Source: Streptomyces sp. NBC_00102 (GTDB taxonomy: Bacteria; Actinomycetota; Actinomycetes; Streptomycetales; Streptomycetaceae). Taken from it: a DNA stretch of 64,000 nucleotides. Within the stretch, counting starts at the first letter, position 1; every line of letters starts with the position of its first letter. The notes under the pieces were generated by a model. The model ran no database searches, was not told where the DNA came from, and saw only the letters and a program-made list of their open reading frames with translations. Below, piece after piece: positions 18,579-28,186 of the stretch. The stretch spans positions 372,001 to 436,000 of the forward strand of contig NZ_JAPEMC010000002.1 of the NCBI RefSeq assembly GCF_026343115.1, read 5' to 3'. Position numbers and translations under genes: made by a program.

Positions 18579-19568
18579 ATGGGAATCGAAGTCGTTGTCG
18601 AAGGCCTTACCAAGTCATTCGGCAAACAGAACATCTGGCAGGATGTGTCACTCACGCTTCCCGCCGGTGAGGTCAGTGTCATGCTCGGGCCGTCAGGTAC
18701 CGGGAAGACCGTGTTCCTGAAATCCATCATCGGGCTTCTCAAGCCCGAGCAGGGGCGCGTCCTCATCAACGGTGTCGACATGGTGAACAGCCCCGAAAGG
18801 GACATCTACGAGACCCGCAAGCTCTTCGGGCTCATGTTCCAGGACGGCGCCCTCTTCGGCTCGATGTCCCTCTTCGACAACATCGCCTTCCCGCTGCGCG
18901 AGCACACGCGCAAGTCGGAGTCCGAGATCCGCCGCATCGTCATGGAACGCATCGACATCGTCGGCCTCCTGGGCGCCGAGGGCAAGCTGCCCGGAGAGAT
19001 CTCCGGCGGCATGCGCAAGCGGGCCGGGCTCGCCCGCGCCCTGGTCCTGGACCCGCAGATCATCCTCTGCGACGAGCCGGACTCCGGCCTCGACCCGGTG
19101 CGTACCGCCTACCTCTCGCAGCTTCTGATCGACCTCAACGCGCAGATCGACGCGACGATGCTGATCGTCACCCACAACCTCGACATCGCGGCCACCGTCC
19201 CCGACAACATGGGGATGCTCTTCTCCCGCAACCTCGTCACCTTCGGCCCGCGCGAGGTGCTGCTCACCAGCGACCTGCCCGTGGTCTCCCAGTTCCTCGC
19301 CGGGCGCCGGCACGGACCCATCGGCATGTCCGAGGAGAAGGACGCCGCCCTGCTCGCCGCGGAAGCGTCCGACGGCTACGGCGGCCACGCCGCCCAGCAG
19401 CCGCGTGGCGTCGTCCCGCAGCTGGAACCCTCGCCCGGGATGCCCGTACGGCAGGGCGCCCTGCGCCGCCGCGAGCGGGTCGCCGCGATGATGCACCAGC
19501 TGCCGGTCGCCGCCCAGCACGCCATCCTGCGCAGCCAGGCCCCGGCCGCCGGCGGTGCGCGCCCGTGA
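18579..19568 (+). CDS. Mce-system ABC ATPase (MlaF/Mkl-like)
   Basis: A 329-residue cytoplasmic ATPase that powers Mce lipid import. Walker A is GPSGTGKT at ~39-46, the Q-loop region is FGLMFQDGALFGSM, the signature is ISGGMRKRAGLARAL, Walker B is IILCDEPDSGLDP and the switch His is in IVTHN. The MRKR form of the signature and the SMSLFDN segment are typical of the MlaF/Mkl branch. A ~75-residue C-terminal tail extends past the usual core, as in actinobacterial Mkl proteins. ATG 18579 follows AGGAGGTGGG. It is the first gene of the operon; its stop overlaps the next start (GTGA). Unlike in mycobacteria, where the ATPase is encoded elsewhere, it heads the operon here. Confidence 0.93.
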   Translation: MGIEVVVEGLTKSFGKQNIWQDVSLTLPAGEVSVMLGPSGTGKTVFLKSIIGLLKPEQGRVLINGVDMVNSPERDIYETRKLFGLMFQDGALFGSMSLFDNIAFPLREHTRKSESEIRRIVMERIDIVGLLGAEGKLPGEISGGMRKRAGLARALVLDPQIILCDEPDSGLDPVRTAYLSQLLIDLNAQIDATMLIVTHNLDIAATVPDNMGMLFSRNLVTFGPREVLLTSDLPVVSQFLAGRRHGPIGMSEEKDAALLAAEASDGYGGHAAQQPRGVVPQLEPSPGMPVRQGALRRRERVAAMMHQLPVAAQHAILRSQAPAAGGARP

Positions 19569-20425
19569 CCGCCGAGATACCGGTGCGGCCCGCCGAGCCG
19601 CCGCAGAAGCCGCCGCCCGCGCCCGTACCCTCCTCGCAGCCCGTGCAGCGGCAGCCCACGCGGCTGCTCGCGCCGCTGCGGGAGACCGGGAAGCTCTTCG
19701 CCCTCGGGATCGCGGTGACCCGGGCCGTCTTCCGACGCCCCTTCCAGGCACGGGAGTTCATCGAGCAGTTCTGGTTCATCGCCAGCGTCACCATCCTGCC
19801 CGCCGCACTCGTCTCCATCCCGTTCGGCGCGGTCATCGCCCTCCAGGTCGGCTCGCTCACCCAGCAGCTCGGCGCCCAGTCCTTCACCGGCGGCGCCAGC
19901 GTCCTCGCGGTCATCCAGCAGGCCAGCCCGCTCATCGTCGCGCTGCTCATCGCAGGCGCCGGCGGCTCCGCGATCTGCGCCGACCTCGGCTCCCGCAAGA
20001 TCCGCGAGGAGCTCGACGCGATGGAGGTCATGGGCGTCTCGCCCGTGCAGCGCCTCGTCGTCCCGCGCGTGCTCGCCACCATGTTCGTCGCTCTGCTGCT
20101 CAACGGCCTGGTCTCGGTCGTCGGCACCCTCGGCGGCTACTTCTTCAACGTGATCATGCAGGACGGCACCCCCGGTGCCTACCTCGCCAGCTTCTCCGCG
20201 CTCGCCCAGCTCCCCGACCTGTGGATCAGCGAGTTCAAGGCCCTCATCTTCGGCTTCCTCGCCGGGATCGTCGCCGCCTACCGCGGCCTCAACCCGCGGG
20301 GCGGACCCAAGGGCGTCGGCGACGCGGTGAACCAGTCCGTCGTCATCACCTTCATGCTGCTGTTCTTCGTGAACATGGTCCTCACGGCGGTCTACCTCCA
20401 GATCGTCCCCGCGAAGGGGGGCTGA
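19565..20425 (+). CDS. YrbE/MlaE permease A of the Mce importer
   Basis: A 286-residue membrane protein, GTG 19565 overlapping the ATPase stop by 4 bp. The N-terminal ~35 residues are Pro-rich and cytoplasmic. The MlaE-type core has the helices FIASVTILPAALVSIPFGAVIAL and LIVALLIAGAGGSAICADLG, then the conserved coupling region GSRKIREELDAMEVMGVSPVQRLVVPR that docks the ATPase, and a C-terminal helix near VVITFMLLFFVNMVLTAVYL. With the next protein it would form the permease dimer under the MceA-F tunnel. Confidence 0.93.
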   Translation: MTAEIPVRPAEPPQKPPPAPVPSSQPVQRQPTRLLAPLRETGKLFALGIAVTRAVFRRPFQAREFIEQFWFIASVTILPAALVSIPFGAVIALQVGSLTQQLGAQSFTGGASVLAVIQQASPLIVALLIAGAGGSAICADLGSRKIREELDAMEVMGVSPVQRLVVPRVLATMFVALLLNGLVSVVGTLGGYFFNVIMQDGTPGAYLASFSALAQLPDLWISEFKALIFGFLAGIVAAYRGLNPRGGPKGVGDAVNQSVVITFMLLFFVNMVLTAVYLQIVPAKGG

Positions 20426-20428
20426 CCG

Positions 20429-21232
20429 ATGTCCATGCTCAGCTGGCTCGACCGCTCCGGCGACCAACTCAACTTCTACGTACGGGCACTGATCTGGATA
20501 CCGCGCACCCTGCGCCGGTACACCAAGGAGGTGCAGCGCCTCCTCGCGGAGGTCGCCTTCGGCAGCGGCGGCCTCGGGGTCATCGGCGGCACCATCGGCG
20601 TGATGATCGCCATGACGCTCTTCACCGGGACCGTCGTCGGCCTCCAGGGATACGCCGCCCTCAACCAGATCGGCACCTCCGCCTTCACCGGCTTCATCTC
20701 CGCCTACTTCAACACCCGTGAGATCGCGCCCCTGGTGGCCGGACTCGCGCTCTCCGCGACCGTCGGCGCCGGCTTCACCGCCCAGCTCGGCGCGATGCGG
20801 ATCAACGAGGAGGTCGACGCGCTGGAGGCGATGGGCGTCCGCTCGATGCCCTACCTCGTCACCACCCGGATCATCGCGGGCGTCGTCGCCATCATCCCGC
20901 TCTACGCGATCGGGCTGCTCTCCTCGTACGTCGCCTCCCGGTACATCACCGTCCTCTTCAACGGCCAGTCCGAGGGCACCTACGACCACTACTTCAACCT
21001 CTTCCTCTCCCCGGACGACGTACTGCTCTCCGTCCTCAAGGTGCTGATCTTCAGCGTGCTGGTGATCCTCGCCCACTGCTACTACGGCTTCCGCGCCGAA
21101 GGCGGCCCCGCCGGGGTCGGCATCGCGGTGGGCCGCTCGGTGCGCAACGCGATCGTGCTGATCAGCGTCACCGACTTCTTCCTCTCGCTCGCCATCTGGG
21201 GCGCCACGACGACCGTGAAGGTGGCCGGCTGA
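20429..21232 (+). CDS. YrbE/MlaE permease B of the Mce importer
   Basis: A 267-residue membrane protein starting 3 bp after permease A and overlapping the MceA start. It has the same MlaE landmarks: GGTIGVMIAMTLFTGTVVGLQ, the glycine-rich helix PLVAGLALSATVGAGFTAQLG, the coupling segment MRINEEVDALEAMGVRSMPYLV, and the last helix NAIVLISVTDFFLSLAIWG. A and B permeases occur as a pair in all actinobacterial mce loci, which supports a heterodimer. Confidence 0.93.
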   Translation: MSMLSWLDRSGDQLNFYVRALIWIPRTLRRYTKEVQRLLAEVAFGSGGLGVIGGTIGVMIAMTLFTGTVVGLQGYAALNQIGTSAFTGFISAYFNTREIAPLVAGLALSATVGAGFTAQLGAMRINEEVDALEAMGVRSMPYLVTTRIIAGVVAIIPLYAIGLLSSYVASRYITVLFNGQSEGTYDHYFNLFLSPDDVLLSVLKVLIFSVLVILAHCYYGFRAEGGPAGVGIAVGRSVRNAIVLISVTDFFLSLAIWGATTTVKVAG

Positions 21233-22533
21233 TGAACGCGCAGACGGTACGCCGCAGAGCCGCCGGGGTCACCTTCCTGCTGGTCCCCGCCGTGCTGGTG
21301 TGGGTCTCGGTCTCGGTGTACCAGAAGGACTTCCAGAACGACGCCACCGTGACCGTACGCACCGGCTCGGTCGGCAACGAGATGCACGACAACGCCGACG
21401 TGAAGCTGCGCGGCGTCGTCGTCGGCCAGGTCCGCTCCATCACGGCGGACGGCGACGGGGCGAGGCTCACCCTCGCCATCGACCCGGACAAGCTCGACCA
21501 GGTCCCCGCCGACGTCACCGCCCAGATGCTGCCGACCACCCTCTTCGGGGAACGGTTCGTCGCCCTCGTACCGCCGCAGGTGCCCTCGGGCGAGGCGCTG
21601 CGCGCCGGAGCGGTCATCCCGCAGGACCGGTCCAGCAACGCCATCGAACTGGAGCAGGTGCTCGACAACGTCCTGCCGCTGCTCACCGCCGTGAAGCCGG
21701 AGAAGCTCTCCGCCACCCTCACGGCCGTCTCCCAGGCGCTCGAAGGGCGCGGTGACAAGCTCGGCGACACCCTCGTCACCCTGGACGCCCACCTCAAGAA
21801 GCTCAACCCCCAGCTCCCCACGCTCAACCGGGACATCCAGGAGTTGGTGAAGGTCAGCTCGGTCTACGCGGACGCGGCGCCGGACATCGTCGACGCGCTC
21901 ACCGACTTCACCACCACCAGCGGCACCCTCGCCGACCAGCAGGCCGAACTGGCCGGCCTGTACGGGACGACGACCTCCGCGGCCCAGGACGTCACGGCCT
22001 TCCTGCGGAAGAACAAGGACAACCTCATCCGGCTCTCCGCCTCCGGCCGCCCCACCCTGGAAGTCCTCGCGAAGTACGCCGACGAGTACCCCTGCACCCT
22101 GCGCACCATGGCCGGCATGGTGCCCGCCATGGACAAGGCGCTGGGCAAGGGCACCGACCAGCCGGGCCTGCACGTCACCCTCAAGACCGTCCCGTCGAAG
22201 GGCAAGTACGTCGCGGGCCGGGACACCCCGAGCTACACGGCCACCGGCGGCCCGCACTGCTACACCGTGCCGTACCTGGGAGCCACCGCACCCACCGTCG
22301 AGGCGTCCCGCGTCGCCGCCGACGACGACGGCACCGCGCCCACGGACAGCGCAGACACCACGGACGCGGCAGCCGGCGAACGCTCCCTCGGCATCGCCAA
22401 CTCCCCCGAAGAGAGCGCGCTCGTCAACGAACTCGTCGCTCCCACACTGAAAGTCCAGCCGCAGGACCTGCCCGACTGGAGCAGCGTGCTCATCGGTCCG
22501 GCCTTCCGCGGTGCGGAGGTGAAGCTCAAGTGA
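21232..22533 (+). CDS. mceA: MceA-family substrate-binding protein
   Basis: A 433-residue protein with an N-terminal membrane anchor (VTFLLVPAVLVWVSVSVYQ) and a periplasm-facing MCE domain at ~40-120: NADVKLRGVVVGQVRSI and ADVTAQMLPTTLFGERFVAL. A long helical region follows and would join the hexameric tunnel. The C-terminal ~60 residues are polar and low in complexity. The start ATG overlaps the permease B stop (TGATG), and its stop overlaps mceB by 4 bp. Position first among six Mce genes and the FGERFV motif fit the A subfamily. Confidence 0.9.
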   Translation: MNAQTVRRRAAGVTFLLVPAVLVWVSVSVYQKDFQNDATVTVRTGSVGNEMHDNADVKLRGVVVGQVRSITADGDGARLTLAIDPDKLDQVPADVTAQMLPTTLFGERFVALVPPQVPSGEALRAGAVIPQDRSSNAIELEQVLDNVLPLLTAVKPEKLSATLTAVSQALEGRGDKLGDTLVTLDAHLKKLNPQLPTLNRDIQELVKVSSVYADAAPDIVDALTDFTTTSGTLADQQAELAGLYGTTTSAAQDVTAFLRKNKDNLIRLSASGRPTLEVLAKYADEYPCTLRTMAGMVPAMDKALGKGTDQPGLHVTLKTVPSKGKYVAGRDTPSYTATGGPHCYTVPYLGATAPTVEASRVAADDDGTAPTDSADTTDAAAGERSLGIANSPEESALVNELVAPTLKVQPQDLPDWSSVLIGPAFRGAEVKLK

Positions 22534-23561
22534 AGCGCCGCTCCCTCGCGGGACCCCTCACGAAATCGATCGTCTTCGTCCTGGTGACGACCCTGGCGAC
22601 CACCGTGCTGGCCCTGTCCATCGCCAACACCGGTGTCGGGGACACCACGTCGTACAAGGCCCGGTTCACCGACGCCACCGGGCTCGTCGTCGGCGACAGC
22701 GTCCGCATCGCCGGGGTCAAGGTCGGGCAGGTCGAGTCCATCGGCCTCGCCGACCGCCGGGTCGCCGAAGTCCGCTTCGCCGTACGCAAGGGGCGTACGC
22801 TCCCCGCCTCGGTCACCGCGTCCATCAAGTACCTCAACATGGTGGGCCAGCGTTACATCGACCTCGACCAAGGCGCCGGGCCCGTCGGCCAGAAGTTCAC
22901 GGCCGGAGAGACCATCCCGCTCGCCCGCACCACTCCCGCGCTCGACCTGACCCAGCTCTTCAACGGCTTCCAGCCGCTCTTCGAGGGGCTCTCGCCGCCC
23001 GACGTCAACGAGCTGGCCGGATCCATCGTCCAGGTGCTCCAGGGCGAGGGCGGCACGGTCGACAGCATCCTCGAACACGTGGGCTCGCTCACCACGACCG
23101 TGGCGGCCAAGGACAAGGTCATCGGCGAGGTGATCAAGAACCTCAACGAGGTGCTGAAGACGGTCAATGACCGCGAGGCCGGATTCACCGAACTGGTCGA
23201 CACCCTCCAGCAGTTGGTCACCGGATTCGCCGGGGACCGCAAGCCGCTCGGTGAGGCCGTCACCGCGATGGGCGCCCTCACCACCGTCACCGCCGACCTG
23301 TTCGAGGACGGCAGGAAGCCTCTCAAGGACAGCATCAAGCAGGTCGGTCGGCTCTCCGACCAACTCGCCGACGCCACACCGGAGATCGAGAACTTCCTCG
23401 CGAAGACCCCGGCCAAGATGGAGGCGATCACCCGCCTCACCTCCTACGGGTCGTGGATGAACCTCTACCTCTGCGAGGCCAAGGTCTCCGGAGTCACCAC
23501 CAGCGACGGCAGCACCCCGCCCACCGGCATCGCGATCACCGAACCGAGGTGCACGGCGTGA
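22530..23561 (+). CDS. mceB: MceB-family protein
   Basis: A 343-residue protein with a single N-terminal membrane helix (SIVFVLVTTLATTVLALSIA), an MCE domain with FTDATGLVVGDSVRIAGVKVG and SIKYLNMVGQRYIDL, then a helical tail ending in the Cys pair of NLYLCEAKV and EPRCTA. It starts with GTG 22530 inside the mceA stop. The likely role is one of six chains forming the lipid-conducting tube between membrane and envelope. Substrate is not readable from sequence; relatives import sterols or fatty acids. Confidence 0.9.
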   Translation: MKRRSLAGPLTKSIVFVLVTTLATTVLALSIANTGVGDTTSYKARFTDATGLVVGDSVRIAGVKVGQVESIGLADRRVAEVRFAVRKGRTLPASVTASIKYLNMVGQRYIDLDQGAGPVGQKFTAGETIPLARTTPALDLTQLFNGFQPLFEGLSPPDVNELAGSIVQVLQGEGGTVDSILEHVGSLTTTVAAKDKVIGEVIKNLNEVLKTVNDREAGFTELVDTLQQLVTGFAGDRKPLGEAVTAMGALTTVTADLFEDGRKPLKDSIKQVGRLSDQLADATPEIENFLAKTPAKMEAITRLTSYGSWMNLYLCEAKVSGVTTSDGSTPPTGIAITEPRCTA

Positions 23562-24577
23562 ACATCACCCCCATCAGGGAGCGCAACCCCGTCGCCGTCT
23601 CGGTCGCCGGACTCGTCGTCCTCGGCCTCGTAGGGTTCGCCGCCTTCCACGCCGACGCCCTGCCCCTCGTCGGCGGCGGTACGACCTACACCGCCGACTT
23701 CTCCGAGTCCGCCGGACTCTCGGACGGTGACGAGGTCCGCATCGCCGGAGTGAAGGTCGGCGAGGTCACCGGCGTCACGCTCGACGGCGCCAAGGTCAAG
23801 GTCTCCTTCCGGGTGAAGGACGCCTGGATCGGGAACTCCAGCACCGTCGGCATCGCCATCAAGACCCTCCTCGGCGACAAGTACCTCGCGGTCGACCCGC
23901 TCGGGACCACCGCCCAGGACCCGTCCCGGCGCATCGGCGCCGACCGCACCACCTCCCCGTACGACGTCACCCAGGCGTTCAACGGACTCGGCGAGACCAT
24001 CGACGAGATCGACACCGACCAGCTCGCCGCGAGCTTCGACGCGATCTCCGACACCTTCAAGGACTCCCCGGCCCACGTCCGCAGCGCGGCGGACGGCCTG
24101 TCCGCCCTCTCCCGTACGGTCTCCGAGCGCGACGCCGAACTCGCCACCCTGCTGGGAGCGAGCAAGCAGCTCACCAAGACGCTCTCCAGCAAGGAGAGCT
24201 CCTTCGAGACGCTGCTGAAGGACGGCAACCTCCTGCTGGGCGAGATCCAGGCCCGCCGGGACTCCATCCACCAGCTGCTCACCGGCACCAAGAACCTCGG
24301 CATCCAGCTCACCGGCGTGGTCCAGGACAACAACAAGCAGCTGAAGCCCACCCTGGACGCACTCGGCAGGGTCACCGCCGTCCTGGTGAAGAACGAGGCC
24401 AGCCTGAACAAGGTGCTCTCGATGGCCGGCTCCTACAACCGGCTCGTCGGCAACACCCTCGGCAACGGCCGCTGGTTCGACAACTACGTCTGCGGTGTCG
24501 TGCCCAAGAACTACCTGCCGGCCGACGCGACCCCCGCGACCGGATGCATGCCGCCCAAACAGGAAGGGGGCAGCTGA
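23558..24577 (+). CDS. mceC: MceC-family protein
   Basis: A 339-residue protein. GTG 23558 sits in the GTGA overlap with the mceB stop; the longer frame upstream only shadows mceB. N-terminal helix VAVSVAGLVVLGLVGFAAF, MCE domain with ESAGLSDGDEVRIAGVKVGEV and VGIAIKTLLGDKYLAVDPLG, then a helical region with heptad-like Leu spacing (LATLLGASKQLTKTLSSKE). It ends with the paired Cys NYVCGVVP and TGCMPPK, as in mceB. Two bases separate it from mceD. Confidence 0.9.
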   Translation: MNITPIRERNPVAVSVAGLVVLGLVGFAAFHADALPLVGGGTTYTADFSESAGLSDGDEVRIAGVKVGEVTGVTLDGAKVKVSFRVKDAWIGNSSTVGIAIKTLLGDKYLAVDPLGTTAQDPSRRIGADRTTSPYDVTQAFNGLGETIDEIDTDQLAASFDAISDTFKDSPAHVRSAADGLSALSRTVSERDAELATLLGASKQLTKTLSSKESSFETLLKDGNLLLGEIQARRDSIHQLLTGTKNLGIQLTGVVQDNNKQLKPTLDALGRVTAVLVKNEASLNKVLSMAGSYNRLVGNTLGNGRWFDNYVCGVVPKNYLPADATPATGCMPPKQEGGS

Positions 24578-24579
24578 AG

Positions 24580-25782
24580 ATGAGACTCACGCGCGTCATC
24601 GGCATCGGCGCGGGACTCGCGGTCGTCGCCGTCGCGGCCACCTCCGGAGTGATGGCCCTCGACCAGGAGGGCACCACCACGGTCACCGCGTACTTCGACC
24701 GGGCCACCGGCGTCTACCCGGGCTCCGACCTGCGCATCCTCGGCGTCAAGGTGGGCAGCGTCACCTCCGTCGAACCGCAGGGCCAGGAGGTGCGGGTCAC
24801 CCTCCGCGTCGACAAGGACGTCAAGGTCCCCGAGGGGGCGCACGCGGTGCTCGTCGCCCCCAGCCTCGTTGCCGACCGGTACATCCAGCTCGCACCCGCC
24901 TACACCGGCGGAGCCGTCCTCGCCGACGGCGCCGTGCTCCCCGCCGACGGCAACGCGGCCCCCGTCGAGGTCGACCAGCTCTACGCCTCCATCACCGAAC
25001 TCTCCACCGCGCTCGGCCCGGACGGCGCCAACGCCAACGGGGCACTGGCCCGGCTGCTGGACACCGGGGCCGAGAACCTCGACGGCAACGGCAAGGCCAT
25101 CGGTGACTCCATCGAGGAGTTCGGCAAGGCGACCAAGACCCTCGACAAGAGCAGCACCGACCTCTTCGACACCCTGTCCTACCTCCAGTCCTTCGCCACC
25201 ATGCTCAAGGACAACGACGGCGAAGTGCGCTCCGCAGAGCAGCAGTTGGACTCCGTCACCGGCTTCCTCGCCGAGGACAAGGAAAACCTGAGCGCCGCGC
25301 TGTCCGAACTCGCCACCGCCCTCGGCCAGGTGAAGACCTTCATCGAGGACAACCGCGACGAGCTTAAGACCAATGTCGACGCGCTCGTACCGCTCACCCA
25401 GATCCTCGTCGACCAACGGGCCTCGCTCGCCGAGTCCTTGGACACCCTCCCGCTCACCGCCGGCAACCTCGTCAACGCGTACGACCCGGTCAACCGGACC
25501 CTGGACGGACGGGCCAACCTCAACGAGCTGAGCATGGGCGGCTACTTCCCCGACCAGCCCGCGTCGACCGGCAGCACGGCCACCGGCACAGCGGCGGCCG
25601 ACAGCAGCGGCGCGAGCGCACTGAGCGGACTCGCCGCGGTGGACGCCGACCGCCAGGCGGAACTGCCCGTCCTCCCGCTGCCCGCCGTCGGCACCGTCTA
25701 CGGCACGCCCGAGAAGGCGGCCGGGTCCGACGGCTCCGGGTCCGACGGCTCCGGGACCGAGAAGAAGGAGGCCGGCCGATGA
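24580..25782 (+). CDS. mceD: MceD-family protein
   Basis: A 400-residue protein, ATG 24580 with AAGGGGG upstream. N-terminal helix VIGIGAGLAVVAVAATSGVMA, MCE domain (YPGSDLRILGVKVGSVTSV and VLVAPSLVADRYIQLAPAY), and a long helical segment to ~300. The C-terminal ~100 residues are Ser/Gly/Asp-rich with GSDGSGSDGSG near the end, a flexible tail longer than in mceB or mceC. It overlaps mceE by 4 bp (ATGA). Same import complex. Confidence 0.9.
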   Translation: MRLTRVIGIGAGLAVVAVAATSGVMALDQEGTTTVTAYFDRATGVYPGSDLRILGVKVGSVTSVEPQGQEVRVTLRVDKDVKVPEGAHAVLVAPSLVADRYIQLAPAYTGGAVLADGAVLPADGNAAPVEVDQLYASITELSTALGPDGANANGALARLLDTGAENLDGNGKAIGDSIEEFGKATKTLDKSSTDLFDTLSYLQSFATMLKDNDGEVRSAEQQLDSVTGFLAEDKENLSAALSELATALGQVKTFIEDNRDELKTNVDALVPLTQILVDQRASLAESLDTLPLTAGNLVNAYDPVNRTLDGRANLNELSMGGYFPDQPASTGSTATGTAAADSSGASALSGLAAVDADRQAELPVLPLPAVGTVYGTPEKAAGSDGSGSDGSGTEKKEAGR

Positions 25783-26936
25783 GCAGGGCCGCGCACGGTT
25801 CCAGGGGCCGGGTGATCGCCGGGGCCGCCTCAGTGGCAGCCCTCGGCGTCGCCCTGGTGCTGGTGGTCACCCAGGTCGACGCACCCTCGTTCAGCGGGAT
25901 CGAGCAGCTCCCCCTGCCCGGCGGCGCCGACCTCGGCGACCACCCGTACGAGATCACCGCCGAGTTCGCCGACGTGCTCAGCCTCGCCCCGCAGTCCTCC
26001 GTCAAGGTCAACGACGTCGCGGTGGGCCGGGTGACCGACATCGCGCTCGGCAAGGACGGCTGGACCGCGAAGGTCACCATGCGGATCAACGGGAGCGTCG
26101 ACCTCCCGGCCAACGCCTTCGCCCGCCTCGAACAGTCCAGCCTCCTCGGCGAGAAGTTCGTCCAGCTCGCCCCGCCCACCGAGGGCAAGGCCGAAGGCGC
26201 CCTCGCGAACGGGGACCGCATCCCGCTCGTCCGCACCAACCGCAACCCTGAGGTCGAAGAGGTCCTCGGCGCGCTCTCCCTGCTCCTCAACGGCGGTGGG
26301 GTCAGCCAGCTCAAGACCATCACCACCGAGCTGAACAAGGCGCTCACCGGACAGCAGCCGGAGATCCGCTCGATGCTCCAGCGGGTCGACACCCTCGTCA
26401 CCGACCTGGACGACCACAAGGAGGACATCACCCAGGCCCTCGACGGCGTCAACCGGCTCGCCGCCACCCTCGCCACCCGCAAGCAGGACGTCGGCACCGT
26501 ACTCACCGGACTCAGCCCCGGCCTCAAGGTCCTGGAGGACCAGCGCGGCCAGCTGCTGACCATGCTGCGCTCGCTCGACACCCTGTCCACCGTCGCCGTC
26601 GACACGATCAACAAGAGCAAGGCCGACATGATCGCCGACCTCAAGGCCCTCGCGCCCACCCTCCAGGCGCTCGCCGACTCCGGCGACGCGCTGCCCGACT
26701 CCCTCCAGGTGCTCGCCACCTACCCGTTCACGGACGAGGTGCTGCGCGGCGTGAAGGGCGACTACCTCAACGTCTACCTGGACATGACGGCCACCCCCGG
26801 TACCCAGATCATCCCGCCGTACGACCCCAATGCGACGACCACCCCGACCGAGCCGACGGCGGAGACGGCGTCCCTCGCCTCGCTGCCCCTGCCCCTTCCC
26901 TCGGTGACCGCTTCGAGCACCGGGAGCGAGCGATGA
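25779..26936 (+). CDS. mceE: MceE-family protein without a lipobox
   Basis: A 385-residue protein. The N-terminal helix VIAGAASVAALGVALVLVV is followed by the LPLPGG motif that marks MceE proteins, then an MCE domain (SLAPQSSVKVNDVAVGRVTDI and ARLEQSSLLGEKFVQLAPP). In mycobacteria the E subunit is a lipoprotein with a Cys near this point; here there is no Cys before LPLPGG, so the chain should stay anchored by its helix. Helical tail to ~340, then a Thr/Pro/Ser-rich end. Overlaps mceF by 4 bp. Confidence 0.88.
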   Translation: MSRAAHGSRGRVIAGAASVAALGVALVLVVTQVDAPSFSGIEQLPLPGGADLGDHPYEITAEFADVLSLAPQSSVKVNDVAVGRVTDIALGKDGWTAKVTMRINGSVDLPANAFARLEQSSLLGEKFVQLAPPTEGKAEGALANGDRIPLVRTNRNPEVEEVLGALSLLLNGGGVSQLKTITTELNKALTGQQPEIRSMLQRVDTLVTDLDDHKEDITQALDGVNRLAATLATRKQDVGTVLTGLSPGLKVLEDQRGQLLTMLRSLDTLSTVAVDTINKSKADMIADLKALAPTLQALADSGDALPDSLQVLATYPFTDEVLRGVKGDYLNVYLDMTATPGTQIIPPYDPNATTTPTEPTAETASLASLPLPLPSVTASSTGSER

Positions 26937-28186
26937 TCACCACGGCCGTCCGCCTCAAAAACATCGCCTTCCTCGTGATCTCGGTGCTGGTCCTCGGCTT
27001 CCTCGGCGTCCGCTACGCCGACCTCGGCCACTTCGTCGGACTGCGCGACTACTACACCGTCAAGGTGCAACTTCCGCAGACAGGTGGCCTGTTCACCCAC
27101 TCCAACGTCACCTACCGGGGCGTCTCCGTGGGCCGGGTCGGTCCCATCGAGCTGACCGACGACGGCGTCGAGGCGGAACTGCGCATCGACAACGACTCCC
27201 CGCCCATCCCCGACAGCCTCACCGCCGTGGTCGCCAACCTGTCGGCGGTCGGCGAAGAGTACGTCGACCTGCGCCCCACCCGCGCCACCGGCCCGTTCCT
27301 CGGCAACGGCTCGGTGATCGACCAGGCCGACACCGCCATCCCCGCGCCCCCCACCGACGTACTCGTCAGCGTCAACGACCTGGCGTCCTCGGTGGACCTG
27401 GAGTCGCTGCGCACCGTCGTCGACGAGTTCGGCACCGCGCTGGCCGGCCGGGGCGACGACCTCCAGGTCCTGCTGGACACCGGCAGCGAGTTCGTCGACG
27501 CCGCCGACAAGGCGCTCCCCGCCAACATCAAGCTGATGCAGGACGGCGAGACGGTACTGCGCACCCAGGCCGAACAGGGCGAGGCGCTCGAGGGCTTCGC
27601 CGATGGGGCGAAGGACCTGGCCGCCGAGCTGAAGGGCTCCGACAGCGACCTGCGGCGGCTGATCGCCGCCACGCCCGGCGCCGCGACCCAGCTCAGCGCG
27701 CTCATGCGCGACCTGGACCCGGGCTTCGGCGTGGTCGTCGCCAACCTGCTCACCACCTCCGAGGTCGCCGTCACCCGGCAGCGCGGCATCGAGGAACTCC
27801 TGGTGAAACTGCCCGCCGTGGCCGCCGCCGGAGCGAGCGTGGTGGACGAGGACGGCGCACGGTTCGGCATGGCCGTCACCTTCTTCGAACCTCTGCCCTG
27901 CACCGCCGGATACGGCGGCACCGTCTACCGCAACGGCCTCGACACCACCCAGGGCCCCGCGGCCAACACCGGGGCGCGCTGCACCTCGTCCCCCGGCACC
28001 GGCATCGAGGTCCGCGGCTCCGCCAACGCCCCGAAGGGCGGCGCGGTCCCCGACCCGGTGAAGCCGGTGACGACGCTGACCGGCGCCACGGCGGACACGA
28101 TCCTCCCCGGCGCCCTCTCCGCAACCTCCTCCGGCGGGTCCGCCACCACCATGGCCGGGCTGCTCGGACTGGGGGGAGGCGAGTGA
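26933..28186 (+). CDS. mceF: MceF-family protein
   Basis: A 417-residue protein with N-terminal helix NIAFLVISVLVLGFLGVRYA and an MCE domain: QLPQTGGLFTHSNVTYRGVSVG and VVANLSAVGEEYVDLRP. This TYRGVxVG form is typical of the F subfamily. Cys residues in PLPCTAGYGG and ARCTSSPG near ~323 and ~347 suggest one disulfide. The Gly/Ser/Thr-rich end is flexible. It closes the six-chain set and overlaps the first Mce-associated gene by 4 bp (GTGA). Confidence 0.9.
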   Translation: MITTAVRLKNIAFLVISVLVLGFLGVRYADLGHFVGLRDYYTVKVQLPQTGGLFTHSNVTYRGVSVGRVGPIELTDDGVEAELRIDNDSPPIPDSLTAVVANLSAVGEEYVDLRPTRATGPFLGNGSVIDQADTAIPAPPTDVLVSVNDLASSVDLESLRTVVDEFGTALAGRGDDLQVLLDTGSEFVDAADKALPANIKLMQDGETVLRTQAEQGEALEGFADGAKDLAAELKGSDSDLRRLIAATPGAATQLSALMRDLDPGFGVVVANLLTTSEVAVTRQRGIEELLVKLPAVAAAGASVVDEDGARFGMAVTFFEPLPCTAGYGGTVYRNGLDTTQGPAANTGARCTSSPGTGIEVRGSANAPKGGAVPDPVKPVTTLTGATADTILPGALSATSSGGSATTMAGLLGLGGGE

